Assembly (NCBI RefSeq): GCF_005771675.1
Contig: NZ_VAJM01000011.1
Coordinates: 1-64,000 of the forward strand
DNA length: 64,000 nucleotides
Direction: 5' to 3'
From: Hymenobacter jeollabukensis
GTDB lineage: Bacteria > Bacteroidota > Bacteroidia > Cytophagales > Hymenobacteraceae
Below, in pieces: positions 39,328 through 49,447 of the stretch. Position 1 is the stretch's first letter; each line of letters starts with the position of its first letter. A model generated the notes under the pieces. The model worked only from the letters and a program-made list of their open reading frames with translations, was not told the DNA's origin and searched no databases. Made by a program: the position numbers and the translations under genes.

Positions 39328-40485
39328 ATGAAACTGAAACTTGCCTGCCTGCTACTCTCCGGTCTGCTCGCCCAGATGGCGGCCCGTGCCCAAGCCCCGG
39401 CCAAGCCCAAAGAAGTATCGGCTGCGGTGATGCAGAAGGTGTACGAGGAGGTGAAAACGCCCTACAAGTACGGCCTGGTGCTCGTCACCGACGACAACCA
39501 GCGGAAGATGGACTGTCCCAGCGTGTTCCGCAAGGGCAACAAGTGGTACATGACCTACATCATCTACGACGGCCGGGGCTACGAAACCTGGCTGGCGCAG
39601 AGCAAGGACCTGCTGAAGTGGGAAACGAAGGGCAAAATCATGGCCTTCACCGACACTACCGACTGGGACACCAACCAAAAGGCCGGCTACGTGGCCCTAC
39701 AGGACTACAAATGGGGCGGCTCGTACGAGTGGCAGCAATACCAAGGCAAGTACTGGATGTCGTACTTCGGCGGCCGGAGCCGGGGCTACGAGAAGGGCCT
39801 ACTCTCCATCGGCATAGCATCCACCGATAAGGACCCGACGACGGTACACCCCTGGCAGCGCCTGCCCCAGCCGGTGCTTCGGCCCGACGACAAGGACGTA
39901 CGCTGGTGGGAAAACCACACCATCTACAAAAGCTCCATCATCTGGGATAAAAGCAAGCTCACCGGCCACCCCTTCGTGATGTACTACAACGCCAACGGCG
40001 ACTCGCTCGACGCCAAGCGCGGGGCCGAGCGCATCGGCATGGCCGTGTCGGATGACATGGTGCACTGGTCGCGCTACCTGAAGAACCCGGTGCTGAACCA
40101 CCACAAGGGCATCACCGGCGACGCCTACCTGCAGAAGCTGGACGGTATCGATAAGGACCTGTGGGTGATGTTCTACTTCGGCGCCTTTTACCCCGGCGTG
40201 AAGGGCGCGGTGAACCGCTTCGCCTGCTCTTACGACCTGGTGAACTGGACCGACTGGAGCGGCCAGAACCTGGTAGAGCCCTCCGAGCCCTACGACGAGC
40301 TGTTTGCCCACAAGTCCTTCGTGGTGAAACACAAAGGCGTGGTATACCACTACTACTGCGCCGTGAACAAGCCCGACCAGCGCGGCATTGCCGTGGCCAC
40401 GTCCAAGGATTTGGGCAAGAGCAAGGTGACGTTCATCGCCCCGCCCGAGAAGAAGAAAAAGGAGGCCAAGGCCTCCACGAACTAG
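39328..40485 (+). CDS. Secreted five-bladed propeller glycosidase, family unassigned
   Basis: This 385-residue secreted protein (signal LLLSGLLAQMAARAQA) resembles GH43/GH130-type five-bladed propellers. Blades are visible at KMDCPSVFRKGNKWYMTYII, YQGKYWMSYFGG, HPFVMYYNANGD, DLWVMFYFGAF and VVYHYYCAVN, with acidic residues near the blade openings. A lysine-rich tail (PPEKKKKEAKA) ends it. I cannot choose a CAZy family. Its place between GH78 and GH2 makes an exo-acting side-chain glycosidase likely. The start at MKLKLACLLL is chosen because upstream codons belong to the repeat. Confidence 0.68.
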   Translation: MKLKLACLLLSGLLAQMAARAQAPAKPKEVSAAVMQKVYEEVKTPYKYGLVLVTDDNQRKMDCPSVFRKGNKWYMTYIIYDGRGYETWLAQSKDLLKWETKGKIMAFTDTTDWDTNQKAGYVALQDYKWGGSYEWQQYQGKYWMSYFGGRSRGYEKGLLSIGIASTDKDPTTVHPWQRLPQPVLRPDDKDVRWWENHTIYKSSIIWDKSKLTGHPFVMYYNANGDSLDAKRGAERIGMAVSDDMVHWSRYLKNPVLNHHKGITGDAYLQKLDGIDKDLWVMFYFGAFYPGVKGAVNRFACSYDLVNWTDWSGQNLVEPSEPYDELFAHKSFVVKHKGVVYHYYCAVNKPDQRGIAVATSKDLGKSKVTFIAPPEKKKKEAKASTN

Positions 40486-40504
40486 CCGCCCGAACGCCAA
40501 ACCA

Positions 40505-40637
40505 GAACGTCATCCAGAGCATTCTGCGCATCAAGCAGAGTCGAAGAATCTCGCTGGATAGTATTCTTCTCGTTGAGCTTACTATCTGGCATCAGCACGC
40601 GAGATGTCTCGACAAGCTCGACATGACGCTCTAACGA
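40505..40637. repeat. Family A repeat with inserted GCGCATCAAGC
   Basis: The left arm starts CGTCATCCAGAGC, is interrupted by about 20 bases containing TGCGCATCAAGC (40525-40536), and resumes GTCGAAGAATCTCGCTGG. The right arm is a standard GCGAGATGTCTCGACAAGC copy ending near 40637. Confidence 0.8.
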
Positions 40638-40666
40638 ATCGGACGATCCGCCAAAACCCAAACCGC

Positions 40667-43147
40667 ATGCGCCCATTCCTCCCCTTTCTGCTGCTCCTGT
40701 TGCTCAGCGTCGCCCGCCCCGCGGATGCGGCCCAGCCGCCGGTGCGCGGGGTGGAGAACTTCAACAAGGGCTGGAAGTTCTTCCTCGGCGACGAGGCCCA
40801 GGCCAAGGAAGCTGGCTTCAACGACGCCGGCTGGCGCAGCCTGGCCCTGCCCCACGACTGGAGCATCGAAGGCAAGTTCGACGCGCTGAACCCGGCCAAG
40901 CCCGAGGGCGGCGGGCTGCCGACGGGCATCGGCTGGTACCGCAAGTCGTTCAGCACCAAGGCCGGCAAAGGCCAGCGCGTCTACATCGAGTTTGACGGGG
41001 TGTACCAGCAAAGCGAGGTGTGGCTGAACGGGCAGCTGCTCGGCAAGCGGCCCAACGGCTACATTTCCTTCCGCTACGAGCTGACCCGGCACCTGCGGCC
41101 CAACGGCCAGGCCAACGTGCTGGCCGTGCGCGTCGACAACTCGGCCCAGCCCAACTCGCGCTGGTACTCCGGCTCGGGCATCTACCGCAACGTGCGCCTG
41201 GTAACGACCTCCGCCGTGGCCGTGGACCACTGGGGCACCTTCGTGACCACGCCTAAGGTCATGGCCGAGGCAGCTACGGTGCAGTTGCAGACGACCATCC
41301 GCAACGCGGGCGGCAAGGGCACCAAGCCCGTGCGGGTGGAAACGCTGCTGCTGGATGCGCAGGGCAAGACGGTAGCCCGGCAGGCCACCGACAACGTAAA
41401 GCTGACCGATTCGACCACCGTGCTGACGCAGACGCTGAACCTGCCGAAGCCGCAGCTGTGGTCGGTGCAGCGGCCCTACCTGTACCGGGTGCAGACGCGC
41501 ATCAGCCAGGGCAAAACGGCCGTTGACGAGTACACCACGCCGCTGGGGGTACGCACTTTTGAGTTCAACGCGCAGACGGGCTTCTCGTTGAACGGGCAGC
41601 CGCTGAAGATTCTGGGCGTCAATCAGCACCACGACCTCGGCGCGCTGGGCGCGGCTTTCAACGTGCGGGCGGCCGAGCGGCAGCTCGAAATCCTGCAACG
41701 GATGGGCTGCAACGCCATCCGCATGTCGCACAACCCGCCCGCGCCGGAGCTGCTGGACCTCTGCGACCGGATGGGCCTGCTCGTCATGGACGAGGCCTTC
41801 GACATGTGGCAGAAGAAAAAGAACGGCAAGGACTACCACCTGGACTTCAAAGAGTGGCACCGCCGCGACCTGCAGGACATGGTGCGCCGCGACCGGAACC
41901 ACCCCAGCATCATCGTCTGGAGCATCGGCAACGAAATCCGGGAGCAGTTCGACAGCACCGGCGTGCGGCTCACCAGGGAGCTGGTAGCCACCGTGAAGCG
42001 GCTGGATAAGACGCGGCCCGTGACGTCGGCGCTGACCGAGCAGGAGCCGGAAAAGAACTTTATCAGCCAGGCCGGCGTGCTCGATATCCTGAGCTTCAAC
42101 TACAAGCACGAAGGCTACCCCAAGCTGCCCCGGAGCTTCCCCGGCAAGCCCTTCCTGGCCACCGAAATTGCCGCCGCCTTCGAGACGCGCGGCCATTACG
42201 ACCTGCCCTCCGACAGCGTGCGGGTGTGGCCCCTCGACGGCAAAACCAAACTCACCACCGGCAACGCGGACTTCACCGCCTCGTCGTACGACAACGCCCG
42301 GCCCTACTGGGGCTCCACGCACGAGCCGGCCTGGCTGGCCGTCAAGCGCAGCCCGTTCATGGCCGGCACTTTCGTGTGGTCGGGCTTCGACTACCTGGGC
42401 GAGCCGCTGCCCTACCCCTGGCCGGCGCGCAGCTCCTACTTCGGCCTGATCGACCTCGCGGGCTTCCCCAAGGATGCCTATTACCTCTACCAGAGCGAGT
42501 GGACCACCCAGCCCGTGCTGCACCTGCTGCCGCACTGGAACTGGCGCCCCGGCCAGCCGGTGGACGTGTGGACCTACTTCAGCCAAGCCGACGAAGTGGA
42601 ACTGCTGCTCAACGGCAAGTCACTGGGCGTAAAGAAGAAGGGCGCCGACCAGCTGCACGTGATGTGGCGCGTGCCCTTCGCGGCTGGTACCCTGCAGGCC
42701 GTGTCGCGCAAGAGCGGCAAAACCGTGCTGACGCGCACGATTAAAACTGCCGGCCCGGCCGCCAAAATCGAGCTGACCGCCGACCGCAGCGCCCTGCGCG
42801 CCGACGGCCTGGACCTCTCGTTCGTGACCGTGCGCGTGCTCGACGCCCAAGGCAATCTGGTGCCCGACGCGGCTCAGCAGGTGAAGTTCGACCTCGGCGG
42901 CCCCGCCACCCTGGCCGGCGTCGACAACGGCTACCAGGCCAGCCTGGAGCCCTTCAAGGCGACGGAGCGCAAAGCCTACAACGGGCAGTGCCTGGCCATC
43001 GTGCAGACCACCGAGCAGGCCGGCACCATCACCCTGAAGGCCACGGCCGAGGGCTTGCAGCCGGCCAGCATCAGCCTGAAAAGCGGCGCCACCAGCTCCG
43101 CTTCCACCAAGAATAACCCCGCTACTTCGGTAGCCGCAGGTAACTAA
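40667..43147 (+). CDS. GH2 glycosidase, beta-galactosidase-like with DUF4982
   Basis: This 826-residue secreted GH2 enzyme probably removes beta-galactosyl (or beta-glucuronyl) residues from pectin side chains. A signal peptide (LLLLLLSVARPADA) precedes the sugar-binding domain (NKGWKFFLGDE, LPHDWSIEG). In the barrel the acid/base is Glu423 (WSIGNEI) and the likely nucleophile Glu500 (FLATEIAAAF), with HNPPAPELLDLCDRMGLLVM between. The C-terminal part matches DUF4982 (VDVWTYFSQADEVELLLNGK) and an immunoglobulin-like domain. The start at MRPFLPFLLL is chosen because the longer reading lies in repeat sequence. It is followed after 8 bases by a second GH2 gene. Confidence 0.85.
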   Translation: MRPFLPFLLLLLLSVARPADAAQPPVRGVENFNKGWKFFLGDEAQAKEAGFNDAGWRSLALPHDWSIEGKFDALNPAKPEGGGLPTGIGWYRKSFSTKAGKGQRVYIEFDGVYQQSEVWLNGQLLGKRPNGYISFRYELTRHLRPNGQANVLAVRVDNSAQPNSRWYSGSGIYRNVRLVTTSAVAVDHWGTFVTTPKVMAEAATVQLQTTIRNAGGKGTKPVRVETLLLDAQGKTVARQATDNVKLTDSTTVLTQTLNLPKPQLWSVQRPYLYRVQTRISQGKTAVDEYTTPLGVRTFEFNAQTGFSLNGQPLKILGVNQHHDLGALGAAFNVRAAERQLEILQRMGCNAIRMSHNPPAPELLDLCDRMGLLVMDEAFDMWQKKKNGKDYHLDFKEWHRRDLQDMVRRDRNHPSIIVWSIGNEIREQFDSTGVRLTRELVATVKRLDKTRPVTSALTEQEPEKNFISQAGVLDILSFNYKHEGYPKLPRSFPGKPFLATEIAAAFETRGHYDLPSDSVRVWPLDGKTKLTTGNADFTASSYDNARPYWGSTHEPAWLAVKRSPFMAGTFVWSGFDYLGEPLPYPWPARSSYFGLIDLAGFPKDAYYLYQSEWTTQPVLHLLPHWNWRPGQPVDVWTYFSQADEVELLLNGKSLGVKKKGADQLHVMWRVPFAAGTLQAVSRKSGKTVLTRTIKTAGPAAKIELTADRSALRADGLDLSFVTVRVLDAQGNLVPDAAQQVKFDLGGPATLAGVDNGYQASLEPFKATERKAYNGQCLAIVQTTEQAGTITLKATAEGLQPASISLKSGATSSASTKNNPATSVAAGN

Positions 43148-43155
43148 GTACCAGC

Positions 43156-46100
43156 ATGAGTCAGCAAAACTACCCCCTATTCAGCAGCCGAGAAATTCGT
43201 CTGGCTCCCCCTCTCCCCCATGCTGCGCATCAAGCAGGGGAAGGGGGCCGGGGGGTGAGGCGCACCGTCTGGGCGGCCCTCCTGGGGCTATGCTCACTCA
43301 CTGCCCAGGCCCAGGAAGCCAGCGTATATTTCTTCCCCGGCGTGTCGCACCCGCCGCAGGTGTACCAGGGGCCCGAGGCCGACGGCTGGCAGATTCCGCA
43401 GATTACCGAGCTGAACCGCGACCGGGCCCGCGCCACGGCCTATTCCTTCGCCTCCGAAGCCGCCGCGCTGGAAGGCAACCGCGAGAAATCGGGCCGGCTG
43501 CTGTCACTCAACGGCCCCTGGGACTTCAGCTTCGCGCCGAAGCCGGCCGATGCGCCCAAAGACTTTCAGCGCAGCCGCGTGCAGGGCTGGAAGCAGCTCA
43601 CCGTGCCCTCGAACTGGGAGATGAACGGCTACGACCTGCCCATCTATAAGTCGGCCAAGTACCCCTTCCGGCCCGTCGATCCGCCCTTCGTGCCCCAGGA
43701 CTACAACGGCGTGGGCTCGTACCAGCGCAGCTTCTCGGTGCCAGCCGACTGGAAGAGCATGAACGTGACCCTGCACTTCGGCGGGGTCAGCTCGGCCTTC
43801 AAGGTGTGGGTGAACGGCAAGTTCCTGGGCTACGGCGAGGACAGCTGCCTGCCCTCGGAGTTCAACGTGACGCCCTACCTGCAGGCCGGCGAAAACGTCG
43901 TTTCGGTGCAGGTGATGCGCTGGTCGGATGGCAGCTATCTGGAAGACCAGGACCACTGGCGCCTCAGCGGCATCTACCGGGAAGTGCTGCTGCTGGCCGA
44001 GCCGAAAATGCGCCTGGCCGACTTCCACTGGCAGGCCAAGCTCGACAAGCAGTACCAGGACGCGGTGCTCAGCGTCCGCCCGCGCCTGGAAAACTTCACC
44101 GGCGACAACGACCTGAAGGGCTACGAAGTCCGGGCCCAGCTCTACGATAAAGCCGGTAAACCGGTGCTGGCCCAGCCGCTGCAGCGCACCGCCGAAAGCA
44201 TCATCAACGAGCCATACCCGCGCCTCGACAACGCCAAGTTCGGGCTGCTGGAAACCAAGATTCCGGCGCCGCTGAAGTGGAGCGACGAGGCGCCTAACCT
44301 GTACACGCTGGTATTGACGCTGACCGATAAATCGGGTGCGGTGCTGGAAAGTAAGAGCTGCAAGGTGGGCTTCCGCAGCGTGGAGTTTGATAAGCAGACG
44401 GGCAAGCTGCTCATCAACGGCAAGCTGACCTACCTGTACGGCGTCAACCGCCACGACCATCATCCGACCAAGGGCATGGCCGTGAGCAGGGAGGACATCC
44501 GCAAGGACGTGCTGACGCTCAAGCAGTTCAATTTCAACTGCATCCGCACCTCGCACTACCCCAACGACCCGTATTTCTACGACCTCTGCGACGAGTATGG
44601 CATCCTGGTCATGGATGAGGCCAACCTGGAAACCCACGGCCTCGGCGCCAAGCTCAGCAACGACCCGGCCTGGACCGCCGCCTACCAGGAGCGCAGCATG
44701 CGCATGGCCCTGCGCGACAAAAACCACCCCTCGGTGGTGTTCTGGAGCCTCGGCAACGAATCGGGCCGGGGGCCCAACCACGCTGCCATGGCCGCCTGGC
44801 TGCACGACTTCGACATCACCCGCCCGCTGCACTACGAGCCGGCCCAGGGCGACCCGCACCTCGACGGCTACATCAGCCCCTCCGACCCCGGCTACCCCAA
44901 AAACCACGCCTACCGCATCCAGGTCCCCCGCGACCAGGCCTACGTGGACATGGTCAGCCGCATGTACCCCGGCATCTTCACCGCCGAGCTGCTGGCCAAT
45001 CAGCCCAACGGCGACAACCGCCCCATCTTCTTCTGCGAGTACGCCCACTCGATGGGCAACGCCACCGGCAATATCAAGGAGTTCTGGGACGCCTGGCGCG
45101 CCACCAAGCGCATCATCGGCGGCTGCATCTGGGAGTACCGCGACCAGGGCCTGCTCAAGCGCGACTCGGTGGGCACGGCTTACTACGCCTACGGCGGCGA
45201 CTTCCAGGAGAAGTACTACGACGACTTCACCATCAAGGGCATAGCCGACTCCGAAGGCAATCCGAAAGCGGCCCTCTACGAGTGCAAGCGCGTGAATCAG
45301 CCGCTGGAAACCACGCTGGCCGACGCCGGCCAGGCGCTGGTGAAGGTGCAGAACCGCCACGCGTCGAAGTCGGCCGCCGACTACCTGCTGACCTTGACCC
45401 TGCGCGAAGACGGCCGCGTGGTGGCTACCAAGCCGCTGCCCCGCCTGCGCCTGGCCGCCCAGCGCGACACCGTCATCAACCTGCAGCCCTACTTGCCCAA
45501 GCTGAAAGTCGGCGCGGAGTACCTGGCCACGGTTTCGTTCACCTTGCCGGAGGCTACCGGGTGGGCGCCGAAAGGCCACGAAGTAGCCGCTAACCAGCTA
45601 GCCTTGACCGGCCTGGCCCAGCCGCAGAAGCCCGCCAAAAGCTTCCCCGCCGTGGCCGTGCGCGACGAGGCCAAGAGCTACGTCATCAGCGGCAAGGGCT
45701 TCACCGTCAGCATCGACAAAACAACGGGCGCGCTGACCAGCTACCAGCAGAACGGCGCCGAGCAGCTGGCCGCCCCGCTGCTGCCCCACTTCACCCGCCC
45801 GCTCACCGACAACGACCGGCGCGGCTGGAAGGCCCCGAAGAAACTCAAGCCCTGGTTTGAGGCCCAGCCCAAGCTCGAAAGTCTGACCCTCGACAAATCC
45901 ACTACCGGCCAGGCCAGCCTCACCAGCACCTACGCCCTCATCGACGCCACCACCAAAGTGCGCGTGACTTACACCGTAAACGGCGACGGAGTGCTGAAAG
46001 TAGACTACGCCCTCACGCCCGCCGCCGGCCTGCCGAACCTGCCCCGCGTGGGTTTGCGGGGCGGCATCCGGCGCAGCTACGACCAGCTCAGCTACTACGG

Positions 46101-46608
46101 CCGCGGCCCCTGGGAAAACTACATCGACCGCCGCTACGGCATCGACGCGGGCATCTACAGCCACGCCTTGCCGGGCGCTGCTGATTCCTACGTGGTGCCC
46201 CAGGAATTCGGCACCCGCACCGATATCCGCTGGCTGCAGCTCTCCGACAAGCAGGGTCGCGGGCTGCTGGTAGTGGCCGATTCGCTGCTGAGCATGACCG
46301 CGCTGCCCTTCACCGAGCAGAATATCCAGTCGGCCCGCCACACCAACCGCCTCAAGGATGCCGGCTTTATTACCCTGAACCTCGACCTGGCCCAGATGGG
46401 CGTGGGCGGCAACACCAGCTGGGACGACCAGGCCGCCCCGCTGCCGCAGTACCAGCTGCCCGCCAAGCCCTACCGCTACAGCTTCTACCTGCTGCCGGTG
46501 GCTGGGAAGAAGAAGCCCGCCGACCTGGCCCGCCGCATCCGGTTTCCGACCTCAACCGCCCGCCAGACCACCACGCCGCCCGCTGGAGCAACCGGCTCCT
46601 TGCGCTGA
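43156..46608 (+). CDS. GH2 beta-galactosidase, LacZ type
   Basis: This enzyme of up to 1150 residues has the five-domain LacZ layout including the C-terminal Bgal_small domain. It hydrolyses terminal beta-galactosides, fitting galactan or arabinogalactan side chains of RG-I. Catalytic residues counted from the ATG are Glu535 (SLGNESGRGPNH) and Glu628 (FFCEYAHSMGN). The start is uncertain. From the ATG at 43156 the first 33 residues are partly encoded by a family B repeat and hide the leader. A GTG at 43255 gives a clean signal peptide (VRRTVWAALLGLCSLTAQAQ). The repeat may have displaced or created the start. Confidence 0.88.
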   Translation: MSQQNYPLFSSREIRLAPPLPHAAHQAGEGGRGVRRTVWAALLGLCSLTAQAQEASVYFFPGVSHPPQVYQGPEADGWQIPQITELNRDRARATAYSFASEAAALEGNREKSGRLLSLNGPWDFSFAPKPADAPKDFQRSRVQGWKQLTVPSNWEMNGYDLPIYKSAKYPFRPVDPPFVPQDYNGVGSYQRSFSVPADWKSMNVTLHFGGVSSAFKVWVNGKFLGYGEDSCLPSEFNVTPYLQAGENVVSVQVMRWSDGSYLEDQDHWRLSGIYREVLLLAEPKMRLADFHWQAKLDKQYQDAVLSVRPRLENFTGDNDLKGYEVRAQLYDKAGKPVLAQPLQRTAESIINEPYPRLDNAKFGLLETKIPAPLKWSDEAPNLYTLVLTLTDKSGAVLESKSCKVGFRSVEFDKQTGKLLINGKLTYLYGVNRHDHHPTKGMAVSREDIRKDVLTLKQFNFNCIRTSHYPNDPYFYDLCDEYGILVMDEANLETHGLGAKLSNDPAWTAAYQERSMRMALRDKNHPSVVFWSLGNESGRGPNHAAMAAWLHDFDITRPLHYEPAQGDPHLDGYISPSDPGYPKNHAYRIQVPRDQAYVDMVSRMYPGIFTAELLANQPNGDNRPIFFCEYAHSMGNATGNIKEFWDAWRATKRIIGGCIWEYRDQGLLKRDSVGTAYYAYGGDFQEKYYDDFTIKGIADSEGNPKAALYECKRVNQPLETTLADAGQALVKVQNRHASKSAADYLLTLTLREDGRVVATKPLPRLRLAAQRDTVINLQPYLPKLKVGAEYLATVSFTLPEATGWAPKGHEVAANQLALTGLAQPQKPAKSFPAVAVRDEAKSYVISGKGFTVSIDKTTGALTSYQQNGAEQLAAPLLPHFTRPLTDNDRRGWKAPKKLKPWFEAQPKLESLTLDKSTTGQASLTSTYALIDATTKVRVTYTVNGDGVLKVDYALTPAAGLPNLPRVGLRGGIRRSYDQLSYYGRGPWENYIDRRYGIDAGIYSHALPGAADSYVVPQEFGTRTDIRWLQLSDKQGRGLLVVADSLLSMTALPFTEQNIQSARHTNRLKDAGFITLNLDLAQMGVGGNTSWDDQAAPLPQYQLPAKPYRYSFYLLPVAGKKKPADLARRIRFPTSTARQTTTPPAGATGSLR
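43205..43262. repeat. Family B repeat inside the 5' end of the GH2 gene
   Basis: CTCCCCCTCTCCCC and GGGGGCCGGGGGGTGAGG flank the insert ATGCTGCGCATCAAGCA (43220-43236). The element is translated if the ATG at 43156 is used, and it contains the alternative GTG start at 43255. Confidence 0.8.
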
Positions 46609-46666
46609 GTTTCAAAATTCATTTCCTCCAATCCGCTGCATCCCGCGTCTGGCCCCCCGAAGAAAT

Positions 46667-46716
46667 GCTTGATACGCATTTCCCTTTTCCGGAGAGGGGG
46701 CCGGGGGGTGAGGCGC
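46667..46716. repeat. Family B repeat before the SBP gene
   Basis: GCTTGATACGCATTTCCC is followed by GGAGAGGGGGCCGGGGGG and TGAGG. It ends 11 bases before the ATG at 46728. The left CCCCTCTCC arm is missing. Confidence 0.7.
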
Positions 46717-46727
46717 AACGCTCCACC

Positions 46728-47924
46728 ATGTCCGCCGAACACATTCACCTGAAAGGCATTACCTGGAACCACAGCCGCGGCTTCGTGCCGATGGCCGCCA
46801 CCGCGCAGCGCTTTGCGGAGCTGCACCCGCACGTGAGCATCAGCTGGGAAAAGCGCAGCCTGCAGCAGTTCGCCGACGAGTCCATCCAGCAGCTGGCCGA
46901 GCGGTTCGACCTGCTGGTTATCGACCACCCCTGGGCCGGCTTCGCCGCCCGCACCGGCTCCATTCTGCCGCTGAATGAGCATCTACCCGCCGCCTTCCTG
47001 GCCGATCAGCAGGCCAATACCGTGGGCCACTCCTACGAAAGCTACGGTTTCAGCGGCCACCAGTGGGCCCTGCCCATCGACGCGGCCACGCCCGTAGCCG
47101 CCAGCCGCCCCGATCTGCTGGCCCGGCACGGCTTGTCTGTTCCGAAGACGTTCGAGGAGCTGCTGCAGCTGGCCGACCGGGGCCTGGTGGCCTTCGCGCT
47201 GATTCCCATCGACACGCTGATGAGCTTCTACATGTTCTGCTGCTCGCTGGGCGAAGACCCCTGCCAGCGCGAGGACGAGGTGGTGAGCGAAGCCGTGGGC
47301 GTGCAGGCCCTGCAAATGTTCCGGGAGCTGGCCCGCAAAGTCGACCCGGCCTGCTTCCAGCGCAACCCCATCCAGGTGTACGAGGCCATGACGCAGACCG
47401 ATGAGCTGGCCTACTGCCCCTTCGCCTACGGCTACAGCAACTACGCCCGCCGCGGCTACGCCCGCCAGCTGCTGCACTTCCACGACCTGGTGGCCCTGCA
47501 GCCCGGCGGCACGCCCATGCGCAGCACCCTGGGCGGCACCGGCCTGGCTATTTCGGCCAAGTGCCAGCACGTGGAGGTGGCGGCCAAGTACGCCGAGTTC
47601 GTGGCCTCGCCCGGCTGCCAGCAGACGCTGTACTTCGACAACGGCGGGCAGCCCGGTCACCTTGCTGCCTGGCAGGCCGAGCACCCGAATCAGCAGAGCC
47701 ACGACTACTTCCGCGCCACCCTGCCCACGCTGCAGCGCGCCTTTCTGCGCCCGCGCTACCACGGCCACATGTTCTTCCAGGACCACGCCGGCGAGCCGGT
47801 GCGCCAGTACCTGATGCACGGCGGGGACGAGCGGGCTTTGCTCCAGCAGCTCAACCAGCTGTACCGCGAGTCGCGGCAGATGCAAGCGGCAGAACCGCAA
47901 GCCGCAACGGCTGAACAACGCTAA
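46728..47924 (+). CDS. Leaderless solute-binding-protein homologue 1
   Basis: This 398-residue protein has the fold of ABC extracellular solute-binding proteins (SBP_bac_1/COG1653): FAELHPHVSISWEKRSLQQF, FDLLVIDHPWAGF, GHQWALPIDAATPVAASRPD and LGGTGLAISAKCQHVEVAAK. It has no signal peptide, lipobox or membrane segment from either possible start, and no ABC permease or ATPase lies in the window. It should therefore be cytosolic, perhaps binding a ligand or CoA-linked intermediate for the next enzymes. The start at MSAEHIHLKG is preferred because the ATG at 46665 reads through a repeat. A CoA-transferase gene follows, and a paralogous SBP lies at 50604. Confidence 0.75.
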   Translation: MSAEHIHLKGITWNHSRGFVPMAATAQRFAELHPHVSISWEKRSLQQFADESIQQLAERFDLLVIDHPWAGFAARTGSILPLNEHLPAAFLADQQANTVGHSYESYGFSGHQWALPIDAATPVAASRPDLLARHGLSVPKTFEELLQLADRGLVAFALIPIDTLMSFYMFCCSLGEDPCQREDEVVSEAVGVQALQMFRELARKVDPACFQRNPIQVYEAMTQTDELAYCPFAYGYSNYARRGYARQLLHFHDLVALQPGGTPMRSTLGGTGLAISAKCQHVEVAAKYAEFVASPGCQQTLYFDNGGQPGHLAAWQAEHPNQQSHDYFRATLPTLQRAFLRPRYHGHMFFQDHAGEPVRQYLMHGGDERALLQQLNQLYRESRQMQAAEPQAATAEQR

Positions 47925-47943
47925 CCGAACGACTACCCCAGCC

Positions 47944-48065
47944 CGTCATGTCGAGCTTGTCGAGACATCTCGCGTGCTGACGTCCGGCAGTAATCAACCT
48001 GACGAAAGGAATTACTACCGGACCTCAGCACGCGAGATTCCTCGACTTCGCTCGGAATGACGGTC
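47944..48065. repeat. Family A repeat, diverged
   Basis: Left arm CGTCATGTCGAGCTTGTCG (47946 onward) and right arm GCGAGATTCCTCGACTTCG (48021 onward) have drifted apart. The interior adds a second dyad (GTCCGGCAGTAAT...ATTACTACCGGAC). Confidence 0.8.
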
Positions 48066-48093
48066 TGGAAGCCAAAGTCTAAATCAACATCCC

Positions 48094-49251
48094 ATGTCAC
48101 TTCCCCTGGAAGGTCTGCTCGTCATCGAGTTCAGCCAGTTTCTGGCCGCGCCCTCGGCGGGGCTGCGGCTGGCCGACCTCGGCGCGCGCGTCATCAAGAT
48201 TGAGCGGCCGGGCGCGGGCGAGGCCGGCCGGCAGATTGCCATCAAGAACCTGTTCGTCGACGGCAGCAGCCTGGTGTTTCACACCATCAACCGCCACAAA
48301 GAATCCTACGCGGCCGACCTGAAGAATCCCGAGGACCTGGCCCGCGTGCGGCAGCTGCTGGCCCGGGCCGACATCATGACCCACAACTTCCGGCCGGGCA
48401 TCATGGAGAAAATCGGCCTTGATTACGACTCGGTGCGCGCCCTGAACCCGCGCATCGTCTACGGCGTGGTGACGGGCTACGGCCCGACGGGGCCGTGGGC
48501 CACCAAGCCGGGGCAGGACTTGCTGGTGCAGTCGATGGCGGGGCTGACCTGGCTGAGCGGCACCGCCCAGGACGGCCCCACGCCCTTCGGCATTGCCGTG
48601 GCCGATATCATCTGCGGCTCGCACTTCGCGCAAGGGCTGCTGGCGGGGCTGCTGAAGCGCGGCAAGACGGGCCGGAGCGTGCTGGTGGAAGCCAGCCTGC
48701 TGGAATCGGTGCTGGACATGCAGTTTGAGCTGCTGACCACCCACCTCAACGACGGCGGGCAGCTGCCCCGGCGCGGCGCCGTGCGCGGCACCGCCCACCC
48801 CTACCTAAGCGCGCCCTACGGCATCTACCCCACCCAGGACGGGCACCTGGCCCTGGCTATGGGCAACCTGCCCCAGCTCGATGAAACGCTCGGCTGCGGC
48901 ATTCTGGCGGCGTTTCCGGAGCCGGCGTCCTGGTTTGAGTTCCGCGACGCCATTGCCGACAAGCTCACCGCCGCCCTGCGCGAGAAGCCCACGCAAGAAT
49001 GGCTAGCCACGCTGGAGCCGCTGGGCATCTGGTGCGCCGAGGTGCTGAACTACCAGCAGGCCACCAGCAGCCCCGGCTTCCAGGCCCTGGGCATGCAGCA
49101 GCAGGTGCTGCTGCCCGACGGCCAGGAGCTGGCCACCACCCGCTGCCCCATCCGCATCGACGGTGAGAAGCTGTACGCGGCCCAGGCCGCCCCGCGCCCA
49201 GGCCAGCACACCGCCGAAATCGACGCGGAATTTCAACTGAATAACCACTAA
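48094..49251 (+). CDS. Class III (CaiB/BaiF) CoA-transferase 1
   Basis: This 385-residue cytoplasmic enzyme should move CoA between carboxylic acids. Family segments are [20 protein letters not shown] (10-29) and [10 protein letters not shown] (31-40). The likely catalytic aspartate is Asp171 in [20 protein letters not shown], aligned from memory with Asp169 of formyl-CoA transferase. It is closely similar in pattern to the neighbour at 49448 (both have DFG or DLG then ARVIKIERP, and TWLSG), so the two are tandem paralogues. Two-gene class III transferases such as BbsEF act as heteromers, and the same is possible here. Donor and acceptor are unknown. Confidence 0.88.
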   Translation: MSLPLEGLLVIEFSQFLAAPSAGLRLADLGARVIKIERPGAGEAGRQIAIKNLFVDGSSLVFHTINRHKESYAADLKNPEDLARVRQLLARADIMTHNFRPGIMEKIGLDYDSVRALNPRIVYGVVTGYGPTGPWATKPGQDLLVQSMAGLTWLSGTAQDGPTPFGIAVADIICGSHFAQGLLAGLLKRGKTGRSVLVEASLLESVLDMQFELLTTHLNDGGQLPRRGAVRGTAHPYLSAPYGIYPTQDGHLALAMGNLPQLDETLGCGILAAFPEPASWFEFRDAIADKLTAALREKPTQEWLATLEPLGIWCAEVLNYQQATSSPGFQALGMQQQVLLPDGQELATTRCPIRIDGEKLYAAQAAPRPGQHTAEIDAEFQLNNH

Positions 49252-49311
49252 CCTAAGCCACCAAAGAAAGAGCGTTAGACCAAAACCGCGCCCCAATCCG
49301 CCCGCGCCGCC

Positions 49312-49429
49312 GTGGCTCCCCCTCTCCTTTTTCATGTCGCGCATCAAGCGAGGTAGGGGGCCGGGGGGTGAGGCGTATATAGCGCGACGAAGCACGCGAG
49401 ATGTCTCGACAAGCTCGACATGACGTTCT
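49312..49429. repeat. Family B repeat followed by half a family A repeat
   Basis: CCCCCTCTCC at 49318-49327 and GGGGGCCGGGGGGTGAGG at 49356-49373 flank the insert CATGTCGCGCATCAAGCG (49333-49350). A right-half family A arm (GCGAGATGTCTCGACAAGC, 49397 onward) ends 19 bases before the next ATG. Confidence 0.8.
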
Positions 49430-49447
49430 GATTCAATCGTTTTACCC

